DNA of 64,000 nt. Source: JAUASW01 sp036880965. Lineage in GTDB: Bacteria; Pseudomonadota; Gammaproteobacteria; Burkholderiales; Burkholderiaceae_C. The stretch is from assembly GCF_036880965.1 (NCBI RefSeq), contig NZ_JBAJMV010000008.1, forward strand, positions 1 to 64,000, written 5' to 3'. Positions 14,620 to 23,991 of this stretch are shown here, in pieces (positions within the stretch are counted from its first letter, which is position 1; each line of letters starts with the position of its first letter). Both the position numbers and the translations under genes were made by a program. Below the pieces are notes generated by a model that was given only the letters and a program-made list of their open reading frames with translations, ran no database searches and was not told the DNA's origin.

Positions 14620-15078
14620 CTACCAATGCTTGAAAGGATGGGCGGCCAGATTGGAATTGAAATAGCGTGCGTCTTGCGTCACTTCCTCGCCCAGCCAGGG
14701 GGGCCGCTCGAAGGCCTGCGCCTCATCGCTCAGTTCGATTTCGGCCACGACGAGGCCGGCGTTGTCGCCAAGGAATTCGTCGACCTCCCACAGCATGCCG
14801 GCATGGCGCACCCGGTGGCGGAACTTGTCCACCAGCGGGCCATCGCAGAGCTTGAGCAATTGCTCGCCATCGGCGAACGCAATCTCGTACTCGAACTCGG
14901 CCCGGCTCGCGCCCACCGAGCGCCCCTTGATCGTCAGCCAGGCCTGCGCGCCGACGCAGCGCACGCGCACCGTGCGGGCGGGGTCGCGGGAGAGATAGCC
15001 CTGGCTGTAGCGCCGGGCGTCCGTTTGCCGCCAGCCCTCGCCGGTGACCAGGAATTTGCGTTCGATCTCGATAGCCAT
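14620..15078 (-). CDS. CYTH-domain protein (inorganic triphosphatase-like)
   Basis: A 152-aa single-domain protein of the CYTH (triphosphate tunnel metalloenzyme) family. It begins with the signature MAIEIERKFLV (EXEXK motif), and continues with basic/acidic tunnel strands: TVRVRCVGAQAWLTIKGRS, EFEYEI, VDKFRHRV, WEVDEFLGDNAGLVVAEIEL. Family members hydrolyse tripolyphosphate or nucleoside triphosphates; this short form lacks a CHAD domain. Its ATG overlaps the stop of the upstream ankyrin gene, so the two are probably co-expressed. Substrate not deducible. Confidence 0.85.
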   Translation of the reverse strand: MAIEIERKFLVTGEGWRQTDARRYSQGYLSRDPARTVRVRCVGAQAWLTIKGRSVGASRAEFEYEIAFADGEQLLKLCDGPLVDKFRHRVRHAGMLWEVDEFLGDNAGLVVAEIELSDEAQAFERPPWLGEEVTQDARYFNSNLAAHPFKHW

Positions 15079-15764
15079 CAGCGCGTCAAGGGTTGCCCGG
15101 ACAGGTGGACGGCCATGCCCGGGTAGTCAGGTCGCACGCGATGCTCGCCGTAACAGAGCAGGTGCAAGACGGCAGGCGGGCGGCGAGCCCAGCTGGCCCA
15201 GGCCAGAGGCGTGTCGCCGTGGGCGTCTCGTGCCTCGACATGGGCGCCGGCATCGAGCAGCAATTGCAGCGTGTCCGGCGTGCCGACCAGGGCAGCGCGG
15301 TGCAGGGCGGTCTCGCCGCGCGTGCGGGCATCGCGCATGAAGCCGCCGGTCGGCTGGTCGGGCATCGTCACGGCGCGCACATCGGCGCCTGCTTCGAGCA
15401 GGACTTGCAGGACCCGGTCGCGGCCGATGCGTTCGTCATGGCAGAGCGCAGCATGCAAGGCGGTCTCGCCGGTATCTGGCAAGGCGTGCTGAACCGGCGC
15501 GCCTTGCTCCAGGAGGAACTGGACCAGGCGCCAATGGCCATGAAAGGCCGCGCCATTGAGACCGAGGTCATCGCCCAGTTCCGAGAGGGCCTGGCCGCGG
15601 TCCATCAGGATTCGCAGCGCGCTCACATCGCCGTAGTAGGCACACCATTGCAGCAGGCTCGCGCCATCGATCCGGGCATCGGCCGAGCCGCCATCGGCCA
15701 GCCGGTCCAGGATCAGGTCGGTGCGGCCGTTGGCAATGCGCTGCAGCAGTCGGGTCGGGTCCAT
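15078..15764 (-). CDS. Ankyrin-repeat protein
   Basis: A 228-aa protein of about six ankyrin repeats: examples are GASLLQWCAYYGDVSALRIL, GLNGAAFHGHWRLVQFLLEQ, TALHAALCHDER..., ETALHRAALVGTPDTLQLLL and DTPLAWASWARRPPAVLHLL. No signal peptide or membrane segment, so cytosolic; such proteins mediate protein binding. It overlaps the CYTH gene by one base (15078), giving a two-gene unit with the triphosphatase-like protein. The partner it binds is unknown. Confidence 0.85.
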   Translation of the reverse strand: MDPTRLLQRIANGRTDLILDRLADGGSADARIDGASLLQWCAYYGDVSALRILMDRGQALSELGDDLGLNGAAFHGHWRLVQFLLEQGAPVQHALPDTGETALHAALCHDERIGRDRVLQVLLEAGADVRAVTMPDQPTGGFMRDARTRGETALHRAALVGTPDTLQLLLDAGAHVEARDAHGDTPLAWASWARRPPAVLHLLCYGEHRVRPDYPGMAVHLSGQPLTR

Positions 15765-15804
15765 GGCGCGATTGTGGCCGCGCCCCGGCCTTCAAGCCAG
15801 CAGT

Positions 15805-18096
15805 TCAGGCCAGCTGCAGGCGGCGCCTTGTTTCGCTGCGCGGCAGCTCGACGGCCGGTGCCATGAAGTCTTCCGCCGGCGCCGGGCGGCCGTAGAACCA
15901 TCCCTGGGCCCAGTCGCAACCTTCGCGGCGCAGCCATTCGGCCTGCTCGGCGGTTTCCACGCCCTCGGCCAGCACGTCCAGGCCCAGGCTGCGCGCCAGC
16001 ACGATGACAGTGCGCGCAATGGCCGCCACGTTGGCATCGCTGCTCAGCTCGGAAACGAAGCTGCGGTCGATCTTCAAGGTCTGGATCGGCATGCGCTTGA
16101 GGTAGCTGAGCGAGGAGTAGCCGGTGCCGAAGTCGTCGATGGCCACGCGCACGCCGCGCTGGGTGAGGCGGGTCATCAGTTCGATGGCGCCTTCCGCGTC
16201 TTCCAGCAGCAGGCTTTCGGTCACTTCCAGCTCCAGGGCCTGCGGCGGGCAGCCGGTGTCCAGCAGGATCTGCTCCACCGTGTCGGCAAAGTCGCTCTGG
16301 CGCATCTGGCGCGCCGAGACGTTCACCGCCACCTGCTGCGGCTTGCCGGGCTGGCCTTGCCAGCGAGCGGCCTGTGCGCAAGCCTGCTCGAGCACCCAGC
16401 GGCCGATCGGGATGATCAAGCCGGTGTCTTCGGCCAGCGGAATGAACTCGGCCGGCGAGATCGGGCCGCGGGTCGGGTGGCGCCAGCGCAGCAGCGCTTC
16501 CGCACCGATCAGCGCGCCATCGGAGAGGCGCACCTGCGGCTGGTATTCGAGGCGGAACTGCGCGGCCTCGTTGGCCTGGCGCAGCGCATGCGTCAGTTCG
16601 AAGCGTTGCTGGACGACGCGGGTCAGCTCGGGCCGGTAGGCCTGCACCGTGTTGCGGGCATTGGCCTTGGCGCGGCACATGGCGGCCTCGGCATTGCGCA
16701 GCAGCGAGTCGACCGTTTCACCGTCGGTCGGGAACAGGGCCAGGCCGATGCTGGCGCCCAGGTTGAAGTTCTGGTTGCCGACCGTGATCGGCTCGCCCAT
16801 GGACTGGATCAGGCGGTCGCCCAGGCGCATCGCGGTTTCTTCATCCACCAGGCCAGAGAGGACGATGACGAATTCGTCGGCACCGACGCGCGCCACCGAA
16901 TCGCTGGCCCGCACCACGTTGACGAAGCGCTCGGCCGTCTCGCGCAGCACGGCGTCGCCGGCGCGGTGGCCGGAAATGTCGTTGACCTCGCGGAAGCCGT
17001 CCAGGTCGATATAGAGAACCGCCACGCTGGTGTGGTCGCGCTGGGCGATATGGACCTGGCGCTCGATGCGGTCGCGCAGCAGCGCGAGGTTGGGCAGGCC
17101 GGTCAGCCGGTCATGCAGGGATTGGTGCAGCAGCTCGGCCTCGGTGGCCTTGATGCGCGAAATATCGGTCAGCACCATCAGGTACTGCTGGGCATTGGTC
17201 TCGCTGGCGGGCACCTTCACCAGCGTGGCCCACAGCGGCACGGTGATGCCGTCGTCGCGGCGGTCCAGCAGCTCGCCGCTCCACTTGCCTTCGGTGTCGA
17301 CCTTGGTCCAGAGCTCGTCCTGCAGATCGGCATCCAGCGCGATGGCGCGCAGCATCTCGGGCGCGCGGCCCAGCAGTTGCTCACGGGCACGACCGCTGAT
17401 GCGGCAGGCCGCCGGGTTCAGGTCGATCACGTTCAACTCGGCATCCATGACGAGGATGCCCTCGCCGCAATGCTCGAAGACGGTGGCGGCACGGCGGGCG
17501 CTTTCCATTGCCTCCTGCTGCACGGTCACGTCGCGGGCCACGCCGACCAGGCCCAGGTATTCATGGTCGTCGAACACCGGCGCCTGCAGCACGTCCAGGC
17601 AGGCGCGGCTGCCGTCCGGACGCTCGACCCAGCTCAGCGAGCGCTGCACGCTCTCGCGGCTGCCGCTCATCGCGCGGGTCCAACCCGGCTGCAGCGGCAG
17701 CTCCTCATCACGGCGACCGTGCAGCTGGGCATGGCTCAGGCCGGTGAGGCTGGCAAACGCGGGGTTGTTGCCGTCATAGGCGTCGGCGGCATCCTTGAAG
17801 AAGACCGGATCGGGGATTGCATTGAGCAGGGCGGCCAGGCGGGTGCGCTCGCTGCGCACCCGGCGCAGCGCGTCGCGGCGCGCCTTCAGGCGCACACGCT
17901 GCCAGCGCACCAGGCCCAGGCCCAGCACCATGCCCAGCAGTCCCAGCAGGCCGAACACCACAAGCCAGGTTTCCGGGCGACCCAGCAGCGCGAACGGCCC
18001 GGCGGCCTTGTTGGCATGCGCCTGCACGCAGGCGGGCATCCATGCCAGCCAGCTCAGCAGGGCCCAGCGGCCCGGGTGACTCTTGGTCAAGTTCAT
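15805..18096 (-). CDS. Membrane PAS-GGDEF-EAL protein, likely c-di-GMP phosphodiesterase
   Basis: A 763-aa signalling protein. Residues 1-28 look like a signal segment and about 42-64 form a membrane helix; two PAS domains follow (about 85-200 and 200-320), then GGDEF (about 330-490) and EAL (about 505-750). The diguanylate cyclase motif is degenerate (RVGADEF in place of GGDEF), so cyclase activity is doubtful and the domain may only bind GTP. The EAL domain keeps the substrate and metal motifs (GAEALLRW, EVTESLLLED, IDDFGTGYSSL, LKIDRSFV, AEGVET), so it should hydrolyse c-di-GMP. Input probably comes from a periplasmic/membrane cue via PAS. Confidence 0.92.
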   Translation of the reverse strand: MNLTKSHPGRWALLSWLAWMPACVQAHANKAAGPFALLGRPETWLVVFGLLGLLGMVLGLGLVRWQRVRLKARRDALRRVRSERTRLAALLNAIPDPVFFKDAADAYDGNNPAFASLTGLSHAQLHGRRDEELPLQPGWTRAMSGSRESVQRSLSWVERPDGSRACLDVLQAPVFDDHEYLGLVGVARDVTVQQEAMESARRAATVFEHCGEGILVMDAELNVIDLNPAACRISGRAREQLLGRAPEMLRAIALDADLQDELWTKVDTEGKWSGELLDRRDDGITVPLWATLVKVPASETNAQQYLMVLTDISRIKATEAELLHQSLHDRLTGLPNLALLRDRIERQVHIAQRDHTSVAVLYIDLDGFREVNDISGHRAGDAVLRETAERFVNVVRASDSVARVGADEFVIVLSGLVDEETAMRLGDRLIQSMGEPITVGNQNFNLGASIGLALFPTDGETVDSLLRNAEAAMCRAKANARNTVQAYRPELTRVVQQRFELTHALRQANEAAQFRLEYQPQVRLSDGALIGAEALLRWRHPTRGPISPAEFIPLAEDTGLIIPIGRWVLEQACAQAARWQGQPGKPQQVAVNVSARQMRQSDFADTVEQILLDTGCPPQALELEVTESLLLEDAEGAIELMTRLTQRGVRVAIDDFGTGYSSLSYLKRMPIQTLKIDRSFVSELSSDANVAAIARTVIVLARSLGLDVLAEGVETAEQAEWLRREGCDWAQGWFYGRPAPAEDFMAPAVELPRSETRRRLQLA

Positions 18097-18357
18097 CGGT
18101 TTGGCGACCTATATCGGCACCAGGGTCCTGGTAGTGACCCGGCGGTTGGTGGTCAGCGCCCTGGTACGGCGGGGCGTCCCTCGTTGTTTTCTACGACTTG
18201 GCCGGAGTGTGGCGGCACGGCTCTCCAGCGCCCACGGGTTTTCCCATGAGGTGCAACAACCAGGGTCAGCAATACCTCACGGTTTGCCGGAAAGCGTGCG
18301 GCAGGGCTGGCCAGCGCCAGCCCATGGGCGATCAGCGCCCGGCTTTGTGCCGCAGGT

Positions 18358-20412
18358 TCAAAGGGCCAGCGCCAGCTTGCTGCCCTGCAGGATGGCGCGC
18401 TTGGCGTCGAGCTCGCCGGCCTCCAGCGCGCCGCCGATCAGGTGCACCCGCAGGCCCGCCGCGCGCAGCGGCTCTTCCAGCTCGCGCAGCGGCTCCTGGC
18501 CGGCGCACAGCACGATGCTGTCGGCCGGGATCAGCTCCAGGTCCCGGCGCTGCTCGCCCTGGCTGACCCACAGGCCTTCGGCCGTGATGCGCTCGTAGTT
18601 GACGCCGCCCACCATCTCGACCCGCTTCATCTTCAGTGCGGCCCGATGGATCCACCCGGTCGTCTTGCCCAGGCCGGCGCCGAGCTTGCCGCTCTTGCGC
18701 TGCAGCAGCGTGATCTGCCGCGCCGGGTCTGACGGCGCCGGGCGCACCACGCCGCCGCGCACTTCGGCCGGGTCCGCCACGCCCCATTCGCGCCGCCAGG
18801 CCTGTGCATCCAGCGCCAGTGAATGGCCTTCATCGACCAGGAACTCGGCCACGTCGAAGCCGATGCCGCCGGCGCCGACGATGGCCACGCGGCGGCCCAC
18901 CGGCTTGCGCTTGAGCAGCACGTCGATATAGCTGAGCACCAGGTCCGGGTGATCGTCCTGGCCCGGGATGCGCGGGTTGCGCGGGCTCACGCCGGTGGCC
19001 AGCAGCACCTCGTCGAAGCCCTTCAGGTCTTCCACACCGACACGGCGATTGAGCTGCAGCTGCACGCCGGTCACCTCGATGCGGCGGCGGAAGTAGCGCA
19101 GCGTCTCGCTGAATTCTTCCTTGCCGGGAATGCGCCGGGCCAGGTTGAACTGGCCGCCGATCTCGGCCGCCGAGTCGAACAGATGTACCTCATGGCCACG
19201 CTCGGCCAGCAACGTGGACGCGGCCAGCCCGGCCGGCCCGGCGCCGACCACGGCGATCTTCTTGCGCGGCGTGCGCGTGGCGGCAATCGGCACGATGGCG
19301 AGCTCGCGCTCATAGGCCGCCCGAGGGTTCACCAGGCAGGTCGAGATCTTTTGCGCAAAGGTGTGGTCCAGGCAGGCCTGGTTGCAGGCGATGCAGGTGT
19401 TGATCTCGTCGACCCGGTTCTCGCGCGCCTTGCGCACGAAGTCGGGGTCGGCCAGGAAAGGCCGAGCCATGCTGACCATGTCGGCCGCGCCCTCGGCCAG
19501 CACGTTCTCGGCGACCTCGGGCATGTTGATGCGATTGCTGGTGATCAGCGGGATGTTGATGCCCTCGGCCCGCAATTGCGTGCGCAGTTTCTGCGTCACC
19601 CAGGCAAAGCCGGCGCGCGGCACCGAGGTGGCAATCGTGGGCACCCGGGCTTCGTGCCAGCCGATGCCGGTATTGATGAGGGTGGCGCCGCCCTTGGCCA
19701 CGCGGCGCGCCAGCTCGACAACCTCGTCCCAGCTGCTGCCGTCGGGCAGCAGGTCCAGCATGGAGAGGCGGTAGATGATGATGAAATCCGGCCCCACCGC
19801 CTCACGCATGCGCGCGAGGATTTCCAGCGGCAGGCGCATCCGGTTCTCGTAGGAGCCGCCCCAGCCATCGGTACGCTGGTTGGTGTGGTTCACCAGGAAC
19901 TGGTTGATGAAGTAGCCCTCTGAGCCCATCACCTCCACGCCGTCATAGCCGGCCTCACGGGCCAGCCTGGCACAGCGGATGAAGGCCCGGATCTGGCGCT
20001 CGATGCCGCGCTCGGACAGTTCCCGGGGCGTGAACGGCGAGATCGGCGACTGGATGCGCGAGGGCGCGACGCAGAAGGGGTGGTAGCCGTAGCGGCCGGT
20101 GTGCAGGATCTGCAGGGCGATCTTGCCGCCCTCGGCATGCACCGCGTCGGTGATGATCTTGTGCCGCCGGGCCGCCCCGGAGGTGGCCAGCGTGCCGGCA
20201 AAGGGCTTGGCCCAGCCCTCGATATTCGGCGCGAAGCCGCCGGTGACGATCAGCCCCACCTCGCCCCGGGCGCGTTCGGCGAAGAACACCGCCATGCGCT
20301 CGAAATGCTTGCGGCCGTCTTCCAGGCCGGTGTGCATGCTGCCCATCAGCACCCGGTTCTTCAGGGTGGTGAATCCCAGATCCAGGGGCTCGAGCAAGCG
20401 GGGAAAGGACAT
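18358..20412 (-). CDS. fadH: NADPH-dependent 2,4-dienoyl-CoA reductase
   Basis: Reduces 2,4-dienoyl-CoA during beta-oxidation of unsaturated fatty acids. The 684-aa product has the old-yellow-enzyme TIM barrel with FMN (1-340; GSMHTGLEDG, QILHTGRYGYH, GYDGVEVMGSEGYFINQFL), a 4Fe-4S cluster (CIACNQACLD...CLVNP) and NAD/FAD-binding Rossmann domains (VVGAGPAGLAASTLL about 388; VAIVGAGGIGFDVAEFL about 520). Length and motif order match FadH. It stands alone with about 260 non-coding bases downstream and faces the lipoprotein gene divergently. Confidence 0.94.
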   Translation of the reverse strand: MSFPRLLEPLDLGFTTLKNRVLMGSMHTGLEDGRKHFERMAVFFAERARGEVGLIVTGGFAPNIEGWAKPFAGTLATSGAARRHKIITDAVHAEGGKIALQILHTGRYGYHPFCVAPSRIQSPISPFTPRELSERGIERQIRAFIRCARLAREAGYDGVEVMGSEGYFINQFLVNHTNQRTDGWGGSYENRMRLPLEILARMREAVGPDFIIIYRLSMLDLLPDGSSWDEVVELARRVAKGGATLINTGIGWHEARVPTIATSVPRAGFAWVTQKLRTQLRAEGINIPLITSNRINMPEVAENVLAEGAADMVSMARPFLADPDFVRKARENRVDEINTCIACNQACLDHTFAQKISTCLVNPRAAYERELAIVPIAATRTPRKKIAVVGAGPAGLAASTLLAERGHEVHLFDSAAEIGGQFNLARRIPGKEEFSETLRYFRRRIEVTGVQLQLNRRVGVEDLKGFDEVLLATGVSPRNPRIPGQDDHPDLVLSYIDVLLKRKPVGRRVAIVGAGGIGFDVAEFLVDEGHSLALDAQAWRREWGVADPAEVRGGVVRPAPSDPARQITLLQRKSGKLGAGLGKTTGWIHRAALKMKRVEMVGGVNYERITAEGLWVSQGEQRRDLELIPADSIVLCAGQEPLRELEEPLRAAGLRVHLIGGALEAGELDAKRAILQGSKLALAL

Positions 20413-20567
20413 CGCGGACTCCCAAATATGCGCCGGCCATGCTAGCTCGGCTTTACCTGCCGAAACCTGGGGAGACCGCTCTATGCTTTACAGTCCCACA
20501 AATTGCGACGCGGGCCAGACACGGTGGCCGTGTCCAATCGCGACCATATTTTTCAGGAGAGAGTGCG

Positions 20568-21866
20568 ATGCGCTTTGGAAGTTTGGCCACACTCGTGGCC
20601 CTTATCGGCAGCAGCCTGCTGGCCGCCTGCGGTGGCGGTGGCGGCGGCAGCAGCAGCAGCACGGCGCAGGTCCGTTTGCTCAACGCCAGCGTGGGCTACA
20701 GCTCGCTGGACTACGCGATCACCAGCAGCAGCAGCAAGCTCAACACCGGCGTGGCCTATGCCGCAGCCGGCAGCTACGGCGACATCAACACGGGCGACAC
20801 GGCCAGCCAGGTGCAAGCCAATGGCACCGGCACCACGCTCGCGTCGCTCACCCCCACCCTGACCGGTGGCAAGAAGTACAGCATCATCGCCTACGGCTGG
20901 TCGGGCGCTCTGCGCACAACCCTGCTGGAAGAAGAAGTCGAGGCCCCGACGGCCGCCGGCACCGCCAAGCTGCTGGTGCTGAACCTGGCCGCTGACGCTG
21001 GCTCCGTGGACGTCTACCTGACGGCAGCCGCCGACAGCCTGGACAACGCCTCGCCCACCGCCAGCACGGTCAACGGCGGTGCCAGCAGCGGCTATGTGTC
21101 GCTGAACAGCGGCACCTTCCGCGTGCGCGTCACCGGCGCGGGCAACCGCAACGACGTGCGCCTGGACATCCCGGCCATCACCCTGGAAGCGCTCAAGGTG
21201 CACAGCCTGGTCCTCACCCCGACGCAAGGCGGCGTGCTGGTCAACGGCATCTTCATGCAGCAGCAAGGCAACCCGACCAACTACGCCAGCACGATCGCAC
21301 GCGCTCGTGTCGTCGCAGCGGTTGGCAACAATGCCACCGTGTCTGCCACCACCGGCGCCAAGACCCTGCTGCAAAGCTCGGTGGCACCGACCATCGGTGA
21401 CTACCAGGCCCTGACCGCCGGTGCCAATGGCATCAACGTCACGGTGAATGGCGTGGCCATGCCGGTGTCCAACGTGAACCTGGCGGCTGGCGGCGACTAC
21501 ACGCTGATGGTCTACGGCGACGCGGCTGCACCCCAGCTGATCAACCTGAGCGACGACAACCGCCTGCCGACGACCGCTGGCACGGCCAAGATGCGCCTGG
21601 TCAACGGCCTGGCCACTTCGGCTGCCGGCCTGACCATGACGCTGGACTTCAGCGCCATCGCCAGCAACATCCTGCCGGGTGCCACGTCCAGCGTGCTGAG
21701 CGTGCCGGCCAGCACCAGCTCGCAGCTGGCGGTCACCTCGCCGATCGCGGCCGACCCGGTCTACTCCGTCACCGGCCTGACCGTGCTGCAAGGCGGCGTC
21801 TACACCGTCTTCGTGATGGGTGGCGGCACCACCAAGCCGCAAGGCGCGCTGCGTCGCGAACGCTGA
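20568..21866 (+). CDS. DUF4397-domain lipoprotein
   Basis: A 432-aa surface or periplasmic lipoprotein. The lipobox SLLAACGGG is followed by a Gly/Ser linker; AGGAGAG lies just upstream of the ATG at 20568. The body consists of beta-rich repeats of the DUF4397 kind: AQVRLLNASVG, TAKLLVLNLAADAGSVDVYL, SGTFRVRVTGAGNR and later TAKMRLVNGLATSAAGLTM and GGVYTVFVMGG. DUF4397 proteins are cell-envelope proteins of unknown binding role. Monocistronic: a strong terminator follows 40 bases after the stop. Confidence 0.85.
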   Translation: MRFGSLATLVALIGSSLLAACGGGGGGSSSSTAQVRLLNASVGYSSLDYAITSSSSKLNTGVAYAAAGSYGDINTGDTASQVQANGTGTTLASLTPTLTGGKKYSIIAYGWSGALRTTLLEEEVEAPTAAGTAKLLVLNLAADAGSVDVYLTAAADSLDNASPTASTVNGGASSGYVSLNSGTFRVRVTGAGNRNDVRLDIPAITLEALKVHSLVLTPTQGGVLVNGIFMQQQGNPTNYASTIARARVVAAVGNNATVSATTGAKTLLQSSVAPTIGDYQALTAGANGINVTVNGVAMPVSNVNLAAGGDYTLMVYGDAAAPQLINLSDDNRLPTTAGTAKMRLVNGLATSAAGLTMTLDFSAIASNILPGATSSVLSVPASTSSQLAVTSPIAADPVYSVTGLTVLQGGVYTVFVMGGGTTKPQGALRRER

Positions 21867-21906
21867 TCTGACACCTCGGGGCGTGCTGCCCCGACAACAC
21901 AGAACA

Positions 21907-21940
21907 AAGCCCCGTGCTCCTGAAGCCCGGGGCTTTTTTT
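21907..21940 (+). terminator. Rho-independent terminator after the DUF4397 lipoprotein gene
   Basis: AGCCCCG (21908-21914) pairs with CGGGGCT (21928-21934) and is followed directly by a run of Ts to 21940. Perfect 7-bp GC-rich stem with a 13-base loop. Confidence 0.9.
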
Positions 21941-22265
21941 GATTCTTCACCGATTCCCGGGGATGTCCCTTTGCGGCAAGTTGCGGCCGTTCGTGTTCTG
22001 GTGTTTGGATTGGTCGAAGAGCAGGCCGCCAGCGGGCATGTGCCTCGACACAGGCGACGGGCGGTGCGGATCAGGACGGTTGGGCGCTCTGTGGAGTGAG
22101 GTAGAGGAGGAGGCCGAAGGCCGGGGGACACGAACGCAACAGAGTGCCCAAGCGGCCTGATCTTCGAGCCATCATGAAAGACGGCTACGTGCCGCTTGGC
22201 GACTTCCACGCAGATCGGCGAGCAAGCTTTTTGCCCGGCTGTGTGCGCCGGGGCGCAGCCACCGA
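21941..22265. other. Intergenic stretch without recognisable gene
   Basis: Lies between the terminator of the lipoprotein gene and the 3' end of the ABC binding-protein gene. Short open frames on both strands have no ribosome-binding site, known motif or neighbour logic; I see no RNA gene or repeat here. Confidence 0.5.
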
Positions 22266-23378
22266 TCAGGGCAGCACACGCAGCTCCACGAGGCTCGAGC
22301 CATTGCGCAGCCCGGGCCCGAACTGGACGTGGAAGCCGCCCAGGTCGAGGCTGCCGATGGCTTCAAGGCCCTGCTCGACGCTCTCGCGGCTGAGGGGCTG
22401 TCGGGCCCGGCGCAGGCCCTCGGCCATGACGCGCGCGGCCAGATAGCCCTCCAGGCTGATCGAGTCGAACTGCTTGTCGCCAACGTCCCGCATCGCCTGC
22501 TGGTACTCGGCGACCACGGGAATGCTGCGGTCCTCCGGATCTGGAACCACCTGGGCAATGGTCAGGCCCTTGGAATGGACCTTGCCCAGCGCGCTGCGCA
22601 GCTGCTCCAGGCCGGCAAAGGACAACGTGTAGAAGCGCCCGCCAAAGCCGTTCTCGCGGGCACCACGGACGAAGGCGGCCGTGCTGGCATAGGTGCTGAC
22701 CATGAAGATCGCATCGGCCGGCGTGCCCGTGCTCAGCGCTGCCGCTTCGGCATCCACCTGGGCGGTATTGCGCTTGACGGTGGCCGTGGCGAGGATCTTG
22801 ATGCCCACGGCCGTGGCCGCCGAACGCATGGCCTCCAGGCCGGCACGGCCGAACAGATCGGCCTGGTAGAAGACGTTGAGCGTGCGCACGCCGGAAGCCT
22901 TCATGGCCACGGCCAGCTGCCGGGCTTCTTCCTGATAGCTGGCCCGCACATTGAAGATCAGCGGGTTGTAGGGCTCGCGCAGCACGTCGGCGCCGGTGTA
23001 TGCGCCAACGAGGGGCAGCTTCCAGCGCCGCACGTACGGCAGGGCCATATTGCTGGTGGGCGTGCCGACATAGCCGAACAGGGCCAGCACGCGCGGGTCT
23101 TCGACCAGCTTGCGGCTGTTGGCGTTGGCGCGGTCGGCTTCGTAGGCATCGTCGAGCAGGTCGACGACCAGCCGCGAGCCGGCGATGCCGCCTTGCTGGT
23201 TCAGGTGAGTGAAATAGGCGGCGGCACCGGCATGGAAGCGCTGGCCCAGGCCGGCGGCCGGGCCGCTGAGCGCCGCCGAGCTGCCGATGCGGATCTCATG
23301 CGCCGAAACCGCCAGTGCGGCGGCAGCGCATAGCAGCGCGGCGAGCAGTCGGCGAGCAAAGCGAGACTTGCGTGACAT
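22266..23378 (-). CDS. ABC-type periplasmic binding protein (branched-chain amino acid type)
   Basis: A 370-aa Sec-exported binding protein. The signal peptide ends near ALAVSAHE; the mature part begins IRIGSSAALSGPAAGLGQRF, the hallmark of the LivJ/Peripla_BP_6 family, and shows both lobes (GGIAGSRLVVDLLDD, ALFGYVGTPTSNMALPYV, NVFYQADLFGRAGLEAM, DAIFMVSTYASTAAFV). No permease or ATPase genes adjoin, so it is an orphan binding protein and may serve as a sensor subunit or use another transporter. Ligand unknown; relatives bind amino acids, amides or aromatic acids. Confidence 0.85.
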   Translation of the reverse strand: MSRKSRFARRLLAALLCAAAALAVSAHEIRIGSSAALSGPAAGLGQRFHAGAAAYFTHLNQQGGIAGSRLVVDLLDDAYEADRANANSRKLVEDPRVLALFGYVGTPTSNMALPYVRRWKLPLVGAYTGADVLREPYNPLIFNVRASYQEEARQLAVAMKASGVRTLNVFYQADLFGRAGLEAMRSAATAVGIKILATATVKRNTAQVDAEAAALSTGTPADAIFMVSTYASTAAFVRGARENGFGGRFYTLSFAGLEQLRSALGKVHSKGLTIAQVVPDPEDRSIPVVAEYQQAMRDVGDKQFDSISLEGYLAARVMAEGLRRARQPLSRESVEQGLEAIGSLDLGGFHVQFGPGLRNGSSLVELRVLP

Positions 23379-23567
23379 CGATCAAGCCCATCAGCCGGTG
23401 ATCCAGGGAGTCTATGCGCTGCGGCCGCCGGCCCGCTGCGCATCTGGCGCGCCGGAACCGCGCAAAATTCACGCACGCTGCCTTTCAGACGTGTGCTGTT
23501 CGACAGCACTTGAGTTTCGTCAGCAATCCAAAAGCTCGGGTGCAGAAAATCAGGCGCAGGAGACACC

Positions 23568-23963
23568 ATGCAGCAACAGTCCCTCACCTTTCTGGTTGCC
23601 GACGATTTTTCGACGATGCGCCGCATCGTCAGTGGCCTGCTCAAAGAATGTGGCCACACCCAGGTGCTCGAGGCCGAAGATGGCGCGCAGGCGCTCAAGC
23701 TGGTCGAAAGCAACCGTGTCGATTTCATCGTCAGCGACTGGAACATGCCCAATATGAACGGGCTGGAGCTGCTCAAGGCGGTGCGTGCCAATACCGAGCT
23801 CGCCAAGACACCGGTGCTGTTGATCACGGCCGAGGCACGCAAGGAAAACATCGTCGAAGCGGCCCAGGCCGGCGCCGATGGCTATATCGTCAAGCCCTTC
23901 ACCGCCGCAACGCTGAACGAGAAGCTGCGCAACATCATGCTCAAGCGCGGCCTGGCCAGCTGA
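23568..23963 (+). CDS. cheY: Chemotaxis response regulator
   Basis: A 131-aa single receiver domain. Phosphorylation site Asp57 (FIVSDWNMPNMNG), acidic pair Asp12-Asp13 (VADDFSTMRR), Thr87 (LLITAEA) and Lys109 (YIVKPF) are all present, in CheY spacing; the FSTMRRIV and WNMPNMNG motifs are typical of flagellar-motor CheY. Phospho-CheY binds FliM to change rotation. The downstream gene, 28 bases on, is cheZ, its phosphatase. Other che/fli genes are not in the window, probably cut off by the island to the right. Confidence 0.95.
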   Translation: MQQQSLTFLVADDFSTMRRIVSGLLKECGHTQVLEAEDGAQALKLVESNRVDFIVSDWNMPNMNGLELLKAVRANTELAKTPVLLITAEARKENIVEAAQAGADGYIVKPFTAATLNEKLRNIMLKRGLAS

Positions 23964-23991
23964 GCCGATCCCATCCACTTCCGAGGTCGTC

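Noticed and set aside
15721..18249. 842-aa open frame on the plus strand
   Set aside because: Antisense to the PAS-GGDEF-EAL gene and beyond both ends; no domain and no ribosome-binding site.
20553..21950. 465-aa minus-strand frame
   Set aside because: Antisense to the DUF4397 lipoprotein gene, which has lipobox, ribosome-binding site and terminator.
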